Both the position numbers and the translations under genes were made by a program. From CAYNVS01 sp964400725 (GTDB taxonomy: Bacteria; Myxococcota_A; SURF-8; CAYNVS01), in assembly GCA_964400725.1 (NCBI GenBank), contig CAYNVS010000007.1:1-64000 (forward strand): DNA of 64,000 nucleotides, given 5' to 3'. Numbering within the stretch: the stretch's first letter is position 1; every line of letters begins with the position of its first letter. Below the pieces are notes generated by a model. The model had not been told where the DNA came from, made no database searches, and was given only the letters and a program-made list of their open reading frames with translations. Shown here piece by piece: positions 34,130-41,922 of the stretch.

Positions 34130-37100
34130 ATGATGCAGGAACGCGTAAGAGAAGAAAACCAAAGGCAAAGCCTTAACGCTTCGGCCAAGCGAGTTAAAAA
34201 CGCCGCGGAACCGAAACTCGACGTTTTTAAAATCCAGCGCACCTGCGTCCACGACGGTCCCGGGTTGCGGACTACGGTCTTTTTTCGCGGCTGCAAATTA
34301 AAGTGTATTTGGTGTCAAAACCCCGAAGCGCACTGCGCCGCGTCCGCGCTTGAAGAAAGCAAAAACTATACGGCCGCGGAAATCGTTCAAACGGCGAAGC
34401 TCGATAAAACCTACTTTGACCTTACGGGCGGAGGCGTTACTCTTTCCGGCGGAGATCCGGCGCTGCAAAGCCCGGCGGCGCTTCTTCCATTGCTGCGCGC
34501 CCTGAAAAAAGAAAAAATCAACGTAGCAGTCGAAACGAGTTTGTGCGTTCCGTGGGAGAACGTCGAGAAATACGCGCCGTTCGTCGATTTGTTTCTCGTC
34601 GATTTGAAGGTTGTGGGGGACGAAGCGCTGCACAGGCGGCTTACAAAGCAAAGCGACGCGCTCGTTCGCGAAAACGTAACGAAACTCCTCAATAAAAAGG
34701 CTAACGTTAAATTCCGCATGGTCATGGTTCCGGGGCGCAACGACTCCGAGGCAAACGTCAAAGCGGCGGCGGAATATTTAAAATCGCTGGGGCGCGATTC
34801 GATAGAGCTGCTGAAATACCACAGCATGTACGAGGAAAAAGCGAAACGGCTGGGCGTCAAGAGCGAAGCGTTAAACATTACCGACGATCAAGCGGTCGAA
34901 TCCATCAAAACCGCGGTTTTGACTTTTAAAAAATACGGCGTAAAAGCCGAGCGTCTCGACGTTGACCAAGCCAGACATAAAGCGGCGTTTCCGCAAAGAG
35001 TTTACGACATTCAAAACGCTATTCGCACGAGCCCGCACAGCGTTTGCATGGAAGTATCGAACCTAAAAACCGATTTTTATAAAAAAAACGGGTTCGACAA
35101 GCCAAGTCATATACACAGAGCCGAGCGGCTTATGTACGTTCTTAAAAACAAAAAAGCCATCGTCTATCCGGGCGAGCTGCTCGTCGGGAATTTCACTTCC
35201 AAAAGACGCGGCGGTCAGGTCTGGGAAGAGCATTACGGCATAATGCTTGGGGCTCTGCTTCCTAATTTGGAGCGTCAGACGCCGGTTCCTTTCGCCTGCA
35301 CAAAAGAAGAAAAACGTCTTTTTTACAAAAAAATATTGCCGTTCTGGGCAAAACGCTGTCTTATGGCAAAAGTCAACTCCAGCCTCAAAGACTTCGCGCT
35401 TCTTTTCGCCCGCGCATCCGAAATGATGGTCGGCTTCAACAACAACATGGCTTCCATCGCGCATTTTATAGTTAATTACGAGCGCCTTTTGCAAAAAGGG
35501 ACGACGGGACTGATTGAAGAAATCGAAACCGCGCGGCGCGAAAACCCGCAAAACGACCAAAACGTTTACGAAGCGATGATTATATCTTTAAAGGCTCTTG
35601 AGGCCTTCGCCGAAAACTACGTTAAAAAGCTTACGGAAATGGCCGACAACGAGACGAATCCGGCGCGGCGCATGGAGCTTGAGACTATGGCGGAAGTCTG
35701 CAGGCGCGTTCCGAAATATCCCGCCGAAACCTACCATGAAGCTCTCCAAAGCATGTTGTTCCTGCACATCGCGCTGTGCATTGAAACTTTTGAAAACGCG
35801 ATTTCTCCGGGCCGGCTAGACCAGATTTTGTATCCTTATTATATTAAAGATAAAGAGGCCGGAAGAATCGACTACGAAAGAGCCCGCGAGCTGCTCGCGC
35901 TTTTTATTTTAAAAATGGACGAAGCGATTTTGGTGAACGACGGCGACACTTATTTGAAAGTCGGCAGGCTCTTCGAGACGATGTCCACCGACCAGACCGT
36001 TACGGCCGGAGGCTTGACCAAGGACGGCAAAGACGCCACCAACGAGCTTACCTACGCCTTGCTTGATATTTGCGAGCTTCAGCCGTACGCCGTAAACATG
36101 ACGGCGCGCATTCATCCCGACAGCCCGGCCGAATATCTTGAAAGGATCGCGGAAGTTTACATAAACGGCTCCCCTATGCCCGCGCTATACAACGACGAGA
36201 TATACCTCGACACTCTAACGCGCCACTACGATACGACGATAGAGGAAGCGCGCAATTACGCCATAGTCGGCTGCGTGGAGCCCAACGCATCCGACGACCA
36301 TTACGGCAACACCGACTGCGCCAACATGAACGTGGTTCTGCCGATGCTTCAGGCGTTAAAAGGGGAAGAAGAAGATCTGTGGAACTTTGACGTTCCCGAC
36401 CAAATCGAGAAAATAGCGACAAAATTCGTCGATTTTGCCTTTAATAAAGACAAGAAAACGTCCAAATTCATCTATGAAAAATACAACAAAGCGCGGGATT
36501 ATTATAAAAAGTCAAGAAAACCGCGCCCCAATCCGCCCGCGAACATGGACGAGCTGCTCGAACGCTTCCAGCGCAGGCTGAACGCGCTCGCCAATTCCAT
36601 ACTCGCCGACCACCAAAAAATAGAGGCGGCGATTAGAAAAGATTTCCCGACTCCGCTGGCCTCTTCGCTTTCCAAGGGAAGCGTAAAAAGCGGCAGAGAT
36701 TTGAACGACGGCGGCGCGCGGCACAACAGCAGCGGCATTCAGGCCGTCGGAATTACCGACGCGGCGGACTCGCTGCACGCGTTGGACGAAGTTGTTTTTA
36801 AAAAGCGTCTTTATTCGATAAGCGAGGTTATTTCCGCGATAGAGAGCGATTTCGCCGGCGAAAAGAACCAAAAGATACGAGAGGCTTTGCTTGCGGTTCC
36901 CAAGTTCGGGCAGGACGAGTCGCCGGAAGCGGCGCGCTGGGTCAACAGGACTCTTCAAATTTACGTCAACGCGCTCAAGCAGGTTCCAAATTGTCCTCGA
37001 AACGGCATTTATTCCGCGGGTTATTACGCTCTAAACGTCAGCGACGTTTACGGAAAGAAAACGCCGTCGCTGCCTTCGGGCAGGATGAAAGGCGTTCCTC

Positions 37101-37471
37101 TTGCCAACAGCGTGGCGCCGCATTACGGAATGAAAATGGCCGACCTTCTGTCGTCGCTCAATTCGGTTGCGGACGTCGACTTTGCAAGCTACGCGCCAAA
37201 CGGCACGACGCTTACGTTCACCATCGACGCGGCGCTCTTTCAAGGCCGGGAAGGAGTTAAAAATCTCGCGAGCGTATTTAAAGGGTTTTTTCAAAAAGGC
37301 GGAATGCAGTTCCAGCCGAACGTCATAAGCCGCGAGATACTTCTCGACGCGTACGATCACCCGGAAAAATACCCGTATCTGCTGGTGCGCGTGGCCGGTT
37401 ACTGCGCCTACTTCAACCATCTATCGGACGATTTGAAGAAAATTATAATTAATAGAACTTGTTACTCGTAA
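34130..37471 (+). CDS. Single-chain fusion: radical-SAM activase plus glycyl radical enzyme
   Basis: 1113 residues from ATG 34130 (GGAG upstream). Residues about 28-300 are a glycyl-radical activase: the Q-R-T-C-V-H-D-G-P-G-L-R-T entry, the [4Fe-4S] motif C55-x3-C59-x2-C62 and GGGVTLSGGDP. The ferredoxin-like insert with extra clusters found in most dehydratase activases is absent, as in PflA. Residues about 325-1113 are a complete PFL/dehydratase-type enzyme: active-site Cys715 in G-C-V-E-P with Glu717, and the radical site Gly1090 in RVAGYCAYFNHL, 23 residues from the end. The C-x-E pair is typical of the dehydratase/C-N or C-O lyase branch (glycerol, propanediol, choline, hydroxyproline enzymes) rather than true PFL. 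No frameshift separates the parts. Substrate unknown; no microcompartment or transporter genes are adjacent. A radical enzyme implies function without oxygen. Confidence 0.93.
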   Translation: MMQERVREENQRQSLNASAKRVKNAAEPKLDVFKIQRTCVHDGPGLRTTVFFRGCKLKCIWCQNPEAHCAASALEESKNYTAAEIVQTAKLDKTYFDLTGGGVTLSGGDPALQSPAALLPLLRALKKEKINVAVETSLCVPWENVEKYAPFVDLFLVDLKVVGDEALHRRLTKQSDALVRENVTKLLNKKANVKFRMVMVPGRNDSEANVKAAAEYLKSLGRDSIELLKYHSMYEEKAKRLGVKSEALNITDDQAVESIKTAVLTFKKYGVKAERLDVDQARHKAAFPQRVYDIQNAIRTSPHSVCMEVSNLKTDFYKKNGFDKPSHIHRAERLMYVLKNKKAIVYPGELLVGNFTSKRRGGQVWEEHYGIMLGALLPNLERQTPVPFACTKEEKRLFYKKILPFWAKRCLMAKVNSSLKDFALLFARASEMMVGFNNNMASIAHFIVNYERLLQKGTTGLIEEIETARRENPQNDQNVYEAMIISLKALEAFAENYVKKLTEMADNETNPARRMELETMAEVCRRVPKYPAETYHEALQSMLFLHIALCIETFENAISPGRLDQILYPYYIKDKEAGRIDYERARELLALFILKMDEAILVNDGDTYLKVGRLFETMSTDQTVTAGGLTKDGKDATNELTYALLDICELQPYAVNMTARIHPDSPAEYLERIAEVYINGSPMPALYNDEIYLDTLTRHYDTTIEEARNYAIVGCVEPNASDDHYGNTDCANMNVVLPMLQALKGEEEDLWNFDVPDQIEKIATKFVDFAFNKDKKTSKFIYEKYNKARDYYKKSRKPRPNPPANMDELLERFQRRLNALANSILADHQKIEAAIRKDFPTPLASSLSKGSVKSGRDLNDGGARHNSSGIQAVGITDAADSLHALDEVVFKKRLYSISEVISAIESDFAGEKNQKIREALLAVPKFGQDESPEAARWVNRTLQIYVNALKQVPNCPRNGIYSAGYYALNVSDVYGKKTPSLPSGRMKGVPLANSVAPHYGMKMADLLSSLNSVADVDFASYAPNGTTLTFTIDAALFQGREGVKNLASVFKGFFQKGGMQFQPNVISREILLDAYDHPEKYPYLLVRVAGYCAYFNHLSDDLKKIIINRTCYS

Positions 37472-37547
37472 CATAAAAAGCTACGGCCCCGACGCCGCGC
37501 GCTACGGCGGGTTCAACTTCTTCGGCGAGTCGGTGGAGAAGGAATAA
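37449..37547 (+). pseudogene. Short coding-like remnant past the glycyl radical enzyme
   Basis: In a frame different from the enzyme, codons from about 37479 read S-Y-G-P-D-A-A-R-Y-G-G-F-N-F-F-G-E-S-V-E-K-E and end in TAA at 37545. The frame is open only from 37449 and has no start. Composition and codon use look coding, so it may be the end of a decayed or rearranged gene. I cannot name the source. Confidence 0.35.
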
Positions 37548-37595
37548 TTAGCAATTACGGGCAGTTGCGCCATAATACATATAACAATTTCCGCA

Positions 37596-37637
37596 CGTCC
37601 CGAGTGTTTTGCTTCTAGCAAAATGTATCGAGGGACG
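37596..37637 (+). repeat. Dispersed stem-loop repeat B, copy 2
   Basis: Outer arms CGTCCC/GGGACG and inner arms TGTTTTGCT/AGCAAAATG flank a TCT loop, with TATCGA on the right side. The right half GCAAAATGTATCGAGGGACG matches copies 1 and 3 base for base at most positions. Confidence 0.8.
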
Positions 37638-37750
37638 CAAATTTCAATCGGAAAAAACTTTCGAGAAATAGTATAAATTCGTTTTTTTCATCATTCCGTA
37701 CTTAATTATACGCCGCCGATAAAATAAATCAATCGCGATAATTAATAAGC

Positions 37751-37780
37751 AAAACCCGCAACATTTTCACGTTGCGGGTT
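37751..37780 (-). terminator. Terminator of the sdh operon
   Basis: Perfect 10-bp stem AACCCGCAAC / GTTGCGGGTT (37753-37762 / 37771-37780), 8-nt loop, T-rich beyond on the minus strand. Confidence 0.87.
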
Positions 37781-37809
37781 CGTTTGAGGTAAAGTGAATT
37801 TATTACGGC

Positions 37810-38523
37810 TTAATACTTTTCCTTTGCAAGGCGTTTCTTAATTTCGCCGATGTGCCACGTGAGGTTAATTTCCTTCGGGCAGGCGTGGACGCAGTTAAAC
37901 ACCGTGTAGCACTTGTAAACGCCCTCTTTGTTGTCAAGTATCGCTAATCGCTCGTCCGCCGCCGCGTCGCGGGTGTCGAAGATAAACCGGAACGCCTTGA
38001 GCATCGCGGAGGGGCCGAGGTAATCGGGGTCGGACCAGCTGCTGGGGCAGCTATACGTGCACGAGCCGCAAAGTATGCACTTGGTCGATTCCTCGATAAG
38101 CTCCTGATCCGCCGGGCTTTGCAGGCGCTCCATATGCTCCGGGGGCGGCTCGTCGTTGATAAGGTACGGCAGCACCTTGCGGTATTTGCGGAAGAACGGC
38201 TCCAAGTCCACGCACAAATCCTTCTGTACGTGCGCCTCGGCCACGGGCAGCGGCTCGATGACGATTGTTTTACCCGCCGGGTACTCGCGCACAAGCGAAA
38301 GGCACGCAAGTTTGTTCTCGCCGTTTATCAGCATCGCGCAGCTGCCGCACATGCCGTGCCCGCAGGAGCGGCGAAACGTCGTCGTGCCGTCTTGATACCA
38401 CTTTATTTTGTTGAGCAAGTCAAGTATGCGGTCGGTTTCGACTGCCTCGACCTCGAAGCTGCGCCACTCGGGTTTGCTCATCGTCTCCGGGTTGTATTTC
38501 TTCAGCTTAATGGCGACTTTCAT
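37810..38523 (-). CDS. sdhB: Succinate dehydrogenase/fumarate reductase iron-sulfur subunit
   Basis: 237 residues. Three cluster sites are visible: [2Fe-2S] in RRSCGHGMCGSC...C, [4Fe-4S] in CILCGSCTYSCP, and [3Fe-4S] in the C-terminal CYTVFNCVHACP. It passes electrons between the flavin subunit and the membrane quinone. Last gene of sdhCDAB, 36 bp after sdhA, with a terminator directly downstream. Confidence 0.96.
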   Translation of the reverse strand: MKVAIKLKKYNPETMSKPEWRSFEVEAVETDRILDLLNKIKWYQDGTTTFRRSCGHGMCGSCAMLINGENKLACLSLVREYPAGKTIVIEPLPVAEAHVQKDLCVDLEPFFRKYRKVLPYLINDEPPPEHMERLQSPADQELIEESTKCILCGSCTYSCPSSWSDPDYLGPSAMLKAFRFIFDTRDAAADERLAILDNKEGVYKCYTVFNCVHACPKEINLTWHIGEIKKRLAKEKY

Positions 38524-38559
38524 TTTATTTTCTTTCCGCTTATTAAGGTTTGCCGCAAA

Positions 38560-40305
38560 TCAATACTTGCGCTCTTTGGGCTCGAACATGCCCAGCGTTA
38601 CCGGCCTGAAGCTAAACTCCAGCCTGCCGTTGGCGTCCCGCCGGACGAACGTGTGCTTAAGCCAATTCTTATCGTCGCGGTTGGGGAAGTCCTCGCGGCA
38701 GTGCGCCCCGCGGGACTCTTCGCGCAAAAGCGCCCCTTCGGCGACGGTCTGCGCGCAATCCAAAAGGAAGCCGAGCTCGTACGCTTCCAGCAGGTCTTGG
38801 TTGAACTTCGTTCCTTTGTCTTGAATCACGACCTTCTTGTAACGTTCCTTCAGCTCGGCGACTTTGGTTATAGCCCGTTGAATGGCCGGGGCCGTGCGGA
38901 AGATGCCCACGTCGTCCATCATGGAGTTCTGCATTTCGTCGCGCAGCGTAGAATACGACTCGCCGCCCGTTCTCTTCCTAAGCGCCTCGAATTCCGCAAT
39001 CACGTCGTCCGCGGCTGTTTCGGGTATTTCCTCGAAAGTTGCGGTCTTGAGGTATTCGACCATGTGCTTGCCGGCGCGCCGACCGAATACGACCAAATCG
39101 ACTAAGCTGTTGGTGCCTAAGCGGTTTGCGCCGTGAACCGACACGCACGCCGCCTCGCCCGCGCTGTAAAGGCCGTCCACTATGCCGTCGCCCGCGTCGT
39201 AACGGACGCGTCCGTCTTTGTCGGTCGGGATTCCGCCCATGGCGTAATGCGCCGTCGGGGTAACGGGGATGGGAGATTTGGCCGGATCGACGCCCGCGTA
39301 AATTTTTGCAAAGCTGGCGATTTCCGGCAGTTTGCGGTTGATCTCGGCGGCTCCGAGATGAGTAACGTCCAAATTGACGTAAGGCAGCCCGTTGACGCCT
39401 TTGCCGTCGCGTATCTCGAAGTAAATGCTGCGGCTGATGATGTCGCGGGGGGCGAGGTCTTTAATGGTGGGCGCGTAGCGCTCCATGAAGCGCTCTCCCT
39501 TGCCGTTGAAGAGCTTGCCGCCCTCGCCGCGCGCCGCCTCGGTGATAAGAATGCCCAGCGGGTAAAGGCCGGTCGGATGAAATTGCACGAATTCCATGTC
39601 TTCAAGCGGCAGCCCGGCCCGCAGGCACAGAGACATGCCGTCGCCGGTGTAGGCGTAGGCGTTGCTGGTTGTGCGGTACATTCTTCCGTGCCCGCCGGTG
39701 GCGAGCATGACGGTTTTAGCTTTAAAAATGTAGAAATCGCCGTTTTGGATGTCCACGGCGACGACGCCCGCTACCTTTTTGCCGTCGGAGCTTAAAAGCA
39801 GCTTGACTGCCTGAAACTCGTTGTAAAAGCGGACGTTATTTTTAACGCACTGCTCGTAGCATGTGTGAAGCATCGCGTGCCCGGTTCTGTCGGCGGAGTA
39901 GCAGGCGCGGCGTATCGGCGCCTTGCCGTACTCTTTGGTGTGCCCGCCGAACGGGCGCTGAGCTATGCGGCCGTCTTTCATCCGGTTGAACGGAACGCCG
40001 TAGTGTTCGAGCTCGATAATGGCGCGGGGGGCGTCTTTCGCGAGAACTTCAATCGCGTCTTGATCGCCGAGGTAGTCGCTGCCTTTGACCGTGTCGAACA
40101 TGTGCCACTCCCAGTGGTCTTCCTCTTCGTTGCCGAGCGCGGCGGAAATTCCGCCCTGCGCGGCTCCGGTGTGGGAGCGGGTCGGGTAAACCTTGCTGAG
40201 CGCCGCTACGTCGGCGACGGGAGCGGCTTCAAGCGCGGCGCGAAGACCGGCCACGCCGGCTCCGACCACTAATACGTCGTGCGTGATGATTGGAACTTTG
40301 CGCAT
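38560..40305 (-). CDS. sdhA: Succinate dehydrogenase/fumarate reductase flavoprotein subunit
   Basis: 581 residues from ATG 40305, which has GGAGG; a longer frame to 40431 would overlap sdhD and adds a sequence unlike the family. The FAD loop V-V-G-A-G-V-A-G-L, the covalent-FAD His in TRSHTGAAQGGISAAL, substrate-site HPTGLYP and HGANRLGTNSLVDL are all present. It oxidises succinate or reduces fumarate. Direction of use cannot be read from sequence; with two separate anchors it looks like the SdhCDAB form used in respiration. Confidence 0.97.
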   Translation of the reverse strand: MRKVPIITHDVLVVGAGVAGLRAALEAAPVADVAALSKVYPTRSHTGAAQGGISAALGNEEEDHWEWHMFDTVKGSDYLGDQDAIEVLAKDAPRAIIELEHYGVPFNRMKDGRIAQRPFGGHTKEYGKAPIRRACYSADRTGHAMLHTCYEQCVKNNVRFYNEFQAVKLLLSSDGKKVAGVVAVDIQNGDFYIFKAKTVMLATGGHGRMYRTTSNAYAYTGDGMSLCLRAGLPLEDMEFVQFHPTGLYPLGILITEAARGEGGKLFNGKGERFMERYAPTIKDLAPRDIISRSIYFEIRDGKGVNGLPYVNLDVTHLGAAEINRKLPEIASFAKIYAGVDPAKSPIPVTPTAHYAMGGIPTDKDGRVRYDAGDGIVDGLYSAGEAACVSVHGANRLGTNSLVDLVVFGRRAGKHMVEYLKTATFEEIPETAADDVIAEFEALRKRTGGESYSTLRDEMQNSMMDDVGIFRTAPAIQRAITKVAELKERYKKVVIQDKGTKFNQDLLEAYELGFLLDCAQTVAEGALLREESRGAHCREDFPNRDDKNWLKHTFVRRDANGRLEFSFRPVTLGMFEPKERKY

Positions 40306-40324
40306 ATCTGCTGCCTCCGCTTGG

Positions 40325-40681
40325 TTAGGAAAGCGCCGTAACGGCGCCGAGGATGAAAATGCCGATTCCCAACAGCCAGACGAACCATACCCATGCCGTC
40401 TTCCAGCAGGAGGATGCGACGTAGTCGTCAATTACGTTCATAAGGCCGTTCAAGCCGTGCGTCAGGCCTGAAAAGAGGAACAAAAGATACATCGCCTTAA
40501 AATAAGGGCTGTTGAAATGCTCTATTATTTTAGCGGCGTCAAGTTCGGAGCGGCGAACGCCTCCGTCGAAGGAAAAGTGCATGGAAACCATGTGGTAAAT
40601 CAGCGTGAAAACCAGTATTACCGCGGTGAACCGTTGAAAAAACCACCAAAAGGTGTATGAACGTTTAGCTCTGTTTGCCAT
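40325..40681 (-). CDS. sdhD: Succinate dehydrogenase membrane anchor subunit D
   Basis: 118 residues, three helices: W-W-F-F-Q-R-F-T-A-V-I-L with the quinone-side Arg, then Y-H-M-V-S-M-H carrying candidate heme-ligand His, and the helices around L-F-S-G-L-T-H-G-L-N-G. It anchors SdhAB and binds quinone/heme. It lies between sdhC and sdhA with gaps of 28 and 19 bp. Confidence 0.9.
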   Translation of the reverse strand: MANRAKRSYTFWWFFQRFTAVILVFTLIYHMVSMHFSFDGGVRRSELDAAKIIEHFNSPYFKAMYLLFLFSGLTHGLNGLMNVIDDYVASSCWKTAWVWFVWLLGIGIFILGAVTALS

Positions 40682-40709
40682 ATTTCGCCTCTATACGAGT
40701 CTGCTGCGG

Positions 40710-41114
40710 TTATTTAAAAATGGAGAGGAACATAACCAGACCGGACGGAATGAAGACGCCGAGAAAAGCAATCCAAAGGATTGCGTTCAACAGCTTGTCC
40801 CGCTTGCTTCCGTTGAAGAAATCGACGGCCATCACTCTTATTCCGTTGAATGTGTGATATAGAACCGCGGCCAGCAGAGCGATTTCTAAAATAGTCAAAA
40901 CGGGATTGTGCATGATTTGCGCGAGCCTGTCGAAGGCGGCCTTGTCGGAAACCGCGCCCGATTTAAGGGACGACACGACGAACATGTGCGCGCAGATGTA
41001 AAGAACCAGCGCAAGCCCGGAAATGCGGTGGAAAAGCCAGTTTATCATTCCGGCTCTCCATTTGTAACGCCAAAGCATCGAGTTGTTTGTCAGTTTTTTC
41101 AGCGCCATATCCAT
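40710..41114 (-). CDS. sdhC: Succinate dehydrogenase cytochrome b subunit
   Basis: 134 residues, three helices. FHRISGLALVLYICAHMFV is the SdhC signature (H-R-x-S-G and the heme-ligand His in C-A-H-M), followed by Y-H-T-F-N-G-I-R-V-M. First gene of the operon, AAGGAG before the ATG. Confidence 0.94.
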   Translation of the reverse strand: MDMALKKLTNNSMLWRYKWRAGMINWLFHRISGLALVLYICAHMFVVSSLKSGAVSDKAAFDRLAQIMHNPVLTILEIALLAAVLYHTFNGIRVMAVDFFNGSKRDKLLNAILWIAFLGVFIPSGLVMFLSIFK

Positions 41115-41173
41115 TGCTCCTTGACGGTTAAGTTGTCGGCAAAAGCCGATTTCGCGTTGCAGCCTAATTAATA

Positions 41174-41202
41174 GCTTTACTTTTTAGAGCGCGCCGTGTC
41201 AA
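41174..41202 (-). promoter_or_regulatory. Candidate sdh promoter
   Basis: On the minus strand TTGACA (41197-41202), 17 bp, TAAAGC (41174-41179). The -35 is perfect and the -10 weak, about 60 bp before sdhC. Confidence 0.45.
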
Positions 41203-41296
41203 TAATTCTTCTGATAAATAAATTCATCGGATTGATAAGTAAAAATGATATTATTGCGAAAAAGCCCCGCGGCGAATGAAGGAAATTGCGACAATT

Positions 41297-41326
41297 AATA
41301 AAAAAACCGGACGATTAGTCCGGTTT
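41297..41326 (-). terminator. Terminator of the small helical protein gene
   Basis: Perfect 9-bp stem AAACCGGAC / GTCCGGTTT (41304-41312 / 41318-41326), loop GATTA, then a 7-T run on the minus strand. Confidence 0.88.
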
Positions 41327-41374
41327 GAATGTTCCCTTTATATTGCAAAAAGCCTTATCGGCTCCGGCGCGCGC

Positions 41375-41722
41375 TTACGCTTTTTTGGCGCGTTTCTCAA
41401 GGGCGGTGAAACGGTCGAGCAGCCTGGCGTGCGTCTGGGCGAGAAGAGCCTTTTTGAAAGGGGAGTCTTCTTTTTTGGCCGTCGGACGCTCCAGTTTGAG
41501 CAGACGTTCAACTAAGTCGGTCTTGCTGCCGAATTTGCCGTAAACGGTCTCGGTAACTTTATAGAGTCTCAAGAGTTTGCCGTTGCTTACGCGCATAAGT
41601 CTTTTAATAAAATCGTCGCGTTTTTCGTCGGCTTTTTTCTCAAGGCGGTCAACAAGCTGCTTAACCAGTTCTTCCTTGGTGCCAAATCTTTCTTTCATTT
41701 CTTTTAAAGGCGCTTTGGTCAT
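41375..41722 (-). CDS. Small basic helical protein with internal repeat
   Basis: 115 residues from ATG 41722 (AAAGGAG upstream; a longer frame to 41740 lacks such a site). Lys/Glu/Leu-rich, all helix, no signal peptide or Cys. The segment R-F-G-T-K-E-E-L-V-K-Q-L (near residue 13) recurs as K-F-G-S-K-T-D-L-V-E-R-L some 50 residues later, so it is probably a duplicated helical hairpin. Family not recognised; a nucleic-acid-binding or structural role is only a guess. It has its own terminator and a divergent neighbour, with an inverted repeat between them. Confidence 0.7.
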   Translation of the reverse strand: MTKAPLKEMKERFGTKEELVKQLVDRLEKKADEKRDDFIKRLMRVSNGKLLRLYKVTETVYGKFGSKTDLVERLLKLERPTAKKEDSPFKKALLAQTHARLLDRFTALEKRAKKA

Positions 41723-41776
41723 TTTGCAAACTCCTTTCAAAAAGCGAATTGACTATTTGCCACAAAAAATATTTTT

Positions 41777-41815
41777 TTGCAACTTTTTTTTCCGTTTTAA
41801 AATTATTAGTTGCAA
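41777..41815. promoter_or_regulatory. Inverted repeat in a divergent promoter region
   Basis: TTGCAACT (41777-41784) and AGTTGCAA (41808-41815) form a perfect 8-bp inverted repeat with 23 bp between. It sits between the small helical protein gene and the Cys-rich lipoprotein gene; operator for one or both is possible. Confidence 0.45.
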
Positions 41816-41829
41816 GCAAAAACAAATTA

Positions 41830-41841
41830 ACGTAATATAAT
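41830..41841 (+). promoter_or_regulatory. -10-like box of the Cys-rich lipoprotein gene
   Basis: Perfect TATAAT (41836-41841) within ACGTAATATAAT, the same 12-mer as at 3437-3448. TTGCAA at 41810-41815 would be 20 bp away, too far for a standard -35. Confidence 0.45.
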
Positions 41842-41922
41842 AAAGAGACGTAGTAACGACGATATAGGATTTCAAGCCTTATATGGTCTCGTTTTTTGGG
41901 TATTTGGCAAAAGGAGGCTATC

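Larger units (their letters stand above)
37472..37809. other. Intergenic region: remnant, repeat B, terminator
   Basis: Contains in order a coding-like remnant, repeat B copy 2, an AT-rich stretch with no clear function, and the sdhB terminator. Confidence 0.6.

Noticed and set aside
39133..39795. 220-codon plus-strand open frame
   Set aside because: Antisense to sdhA.
40306..40431. N-terminal extension of sdhA
   Set aside because: It would overlap sdhD, does not resemble the family, and the inner ATG has GGAGG.
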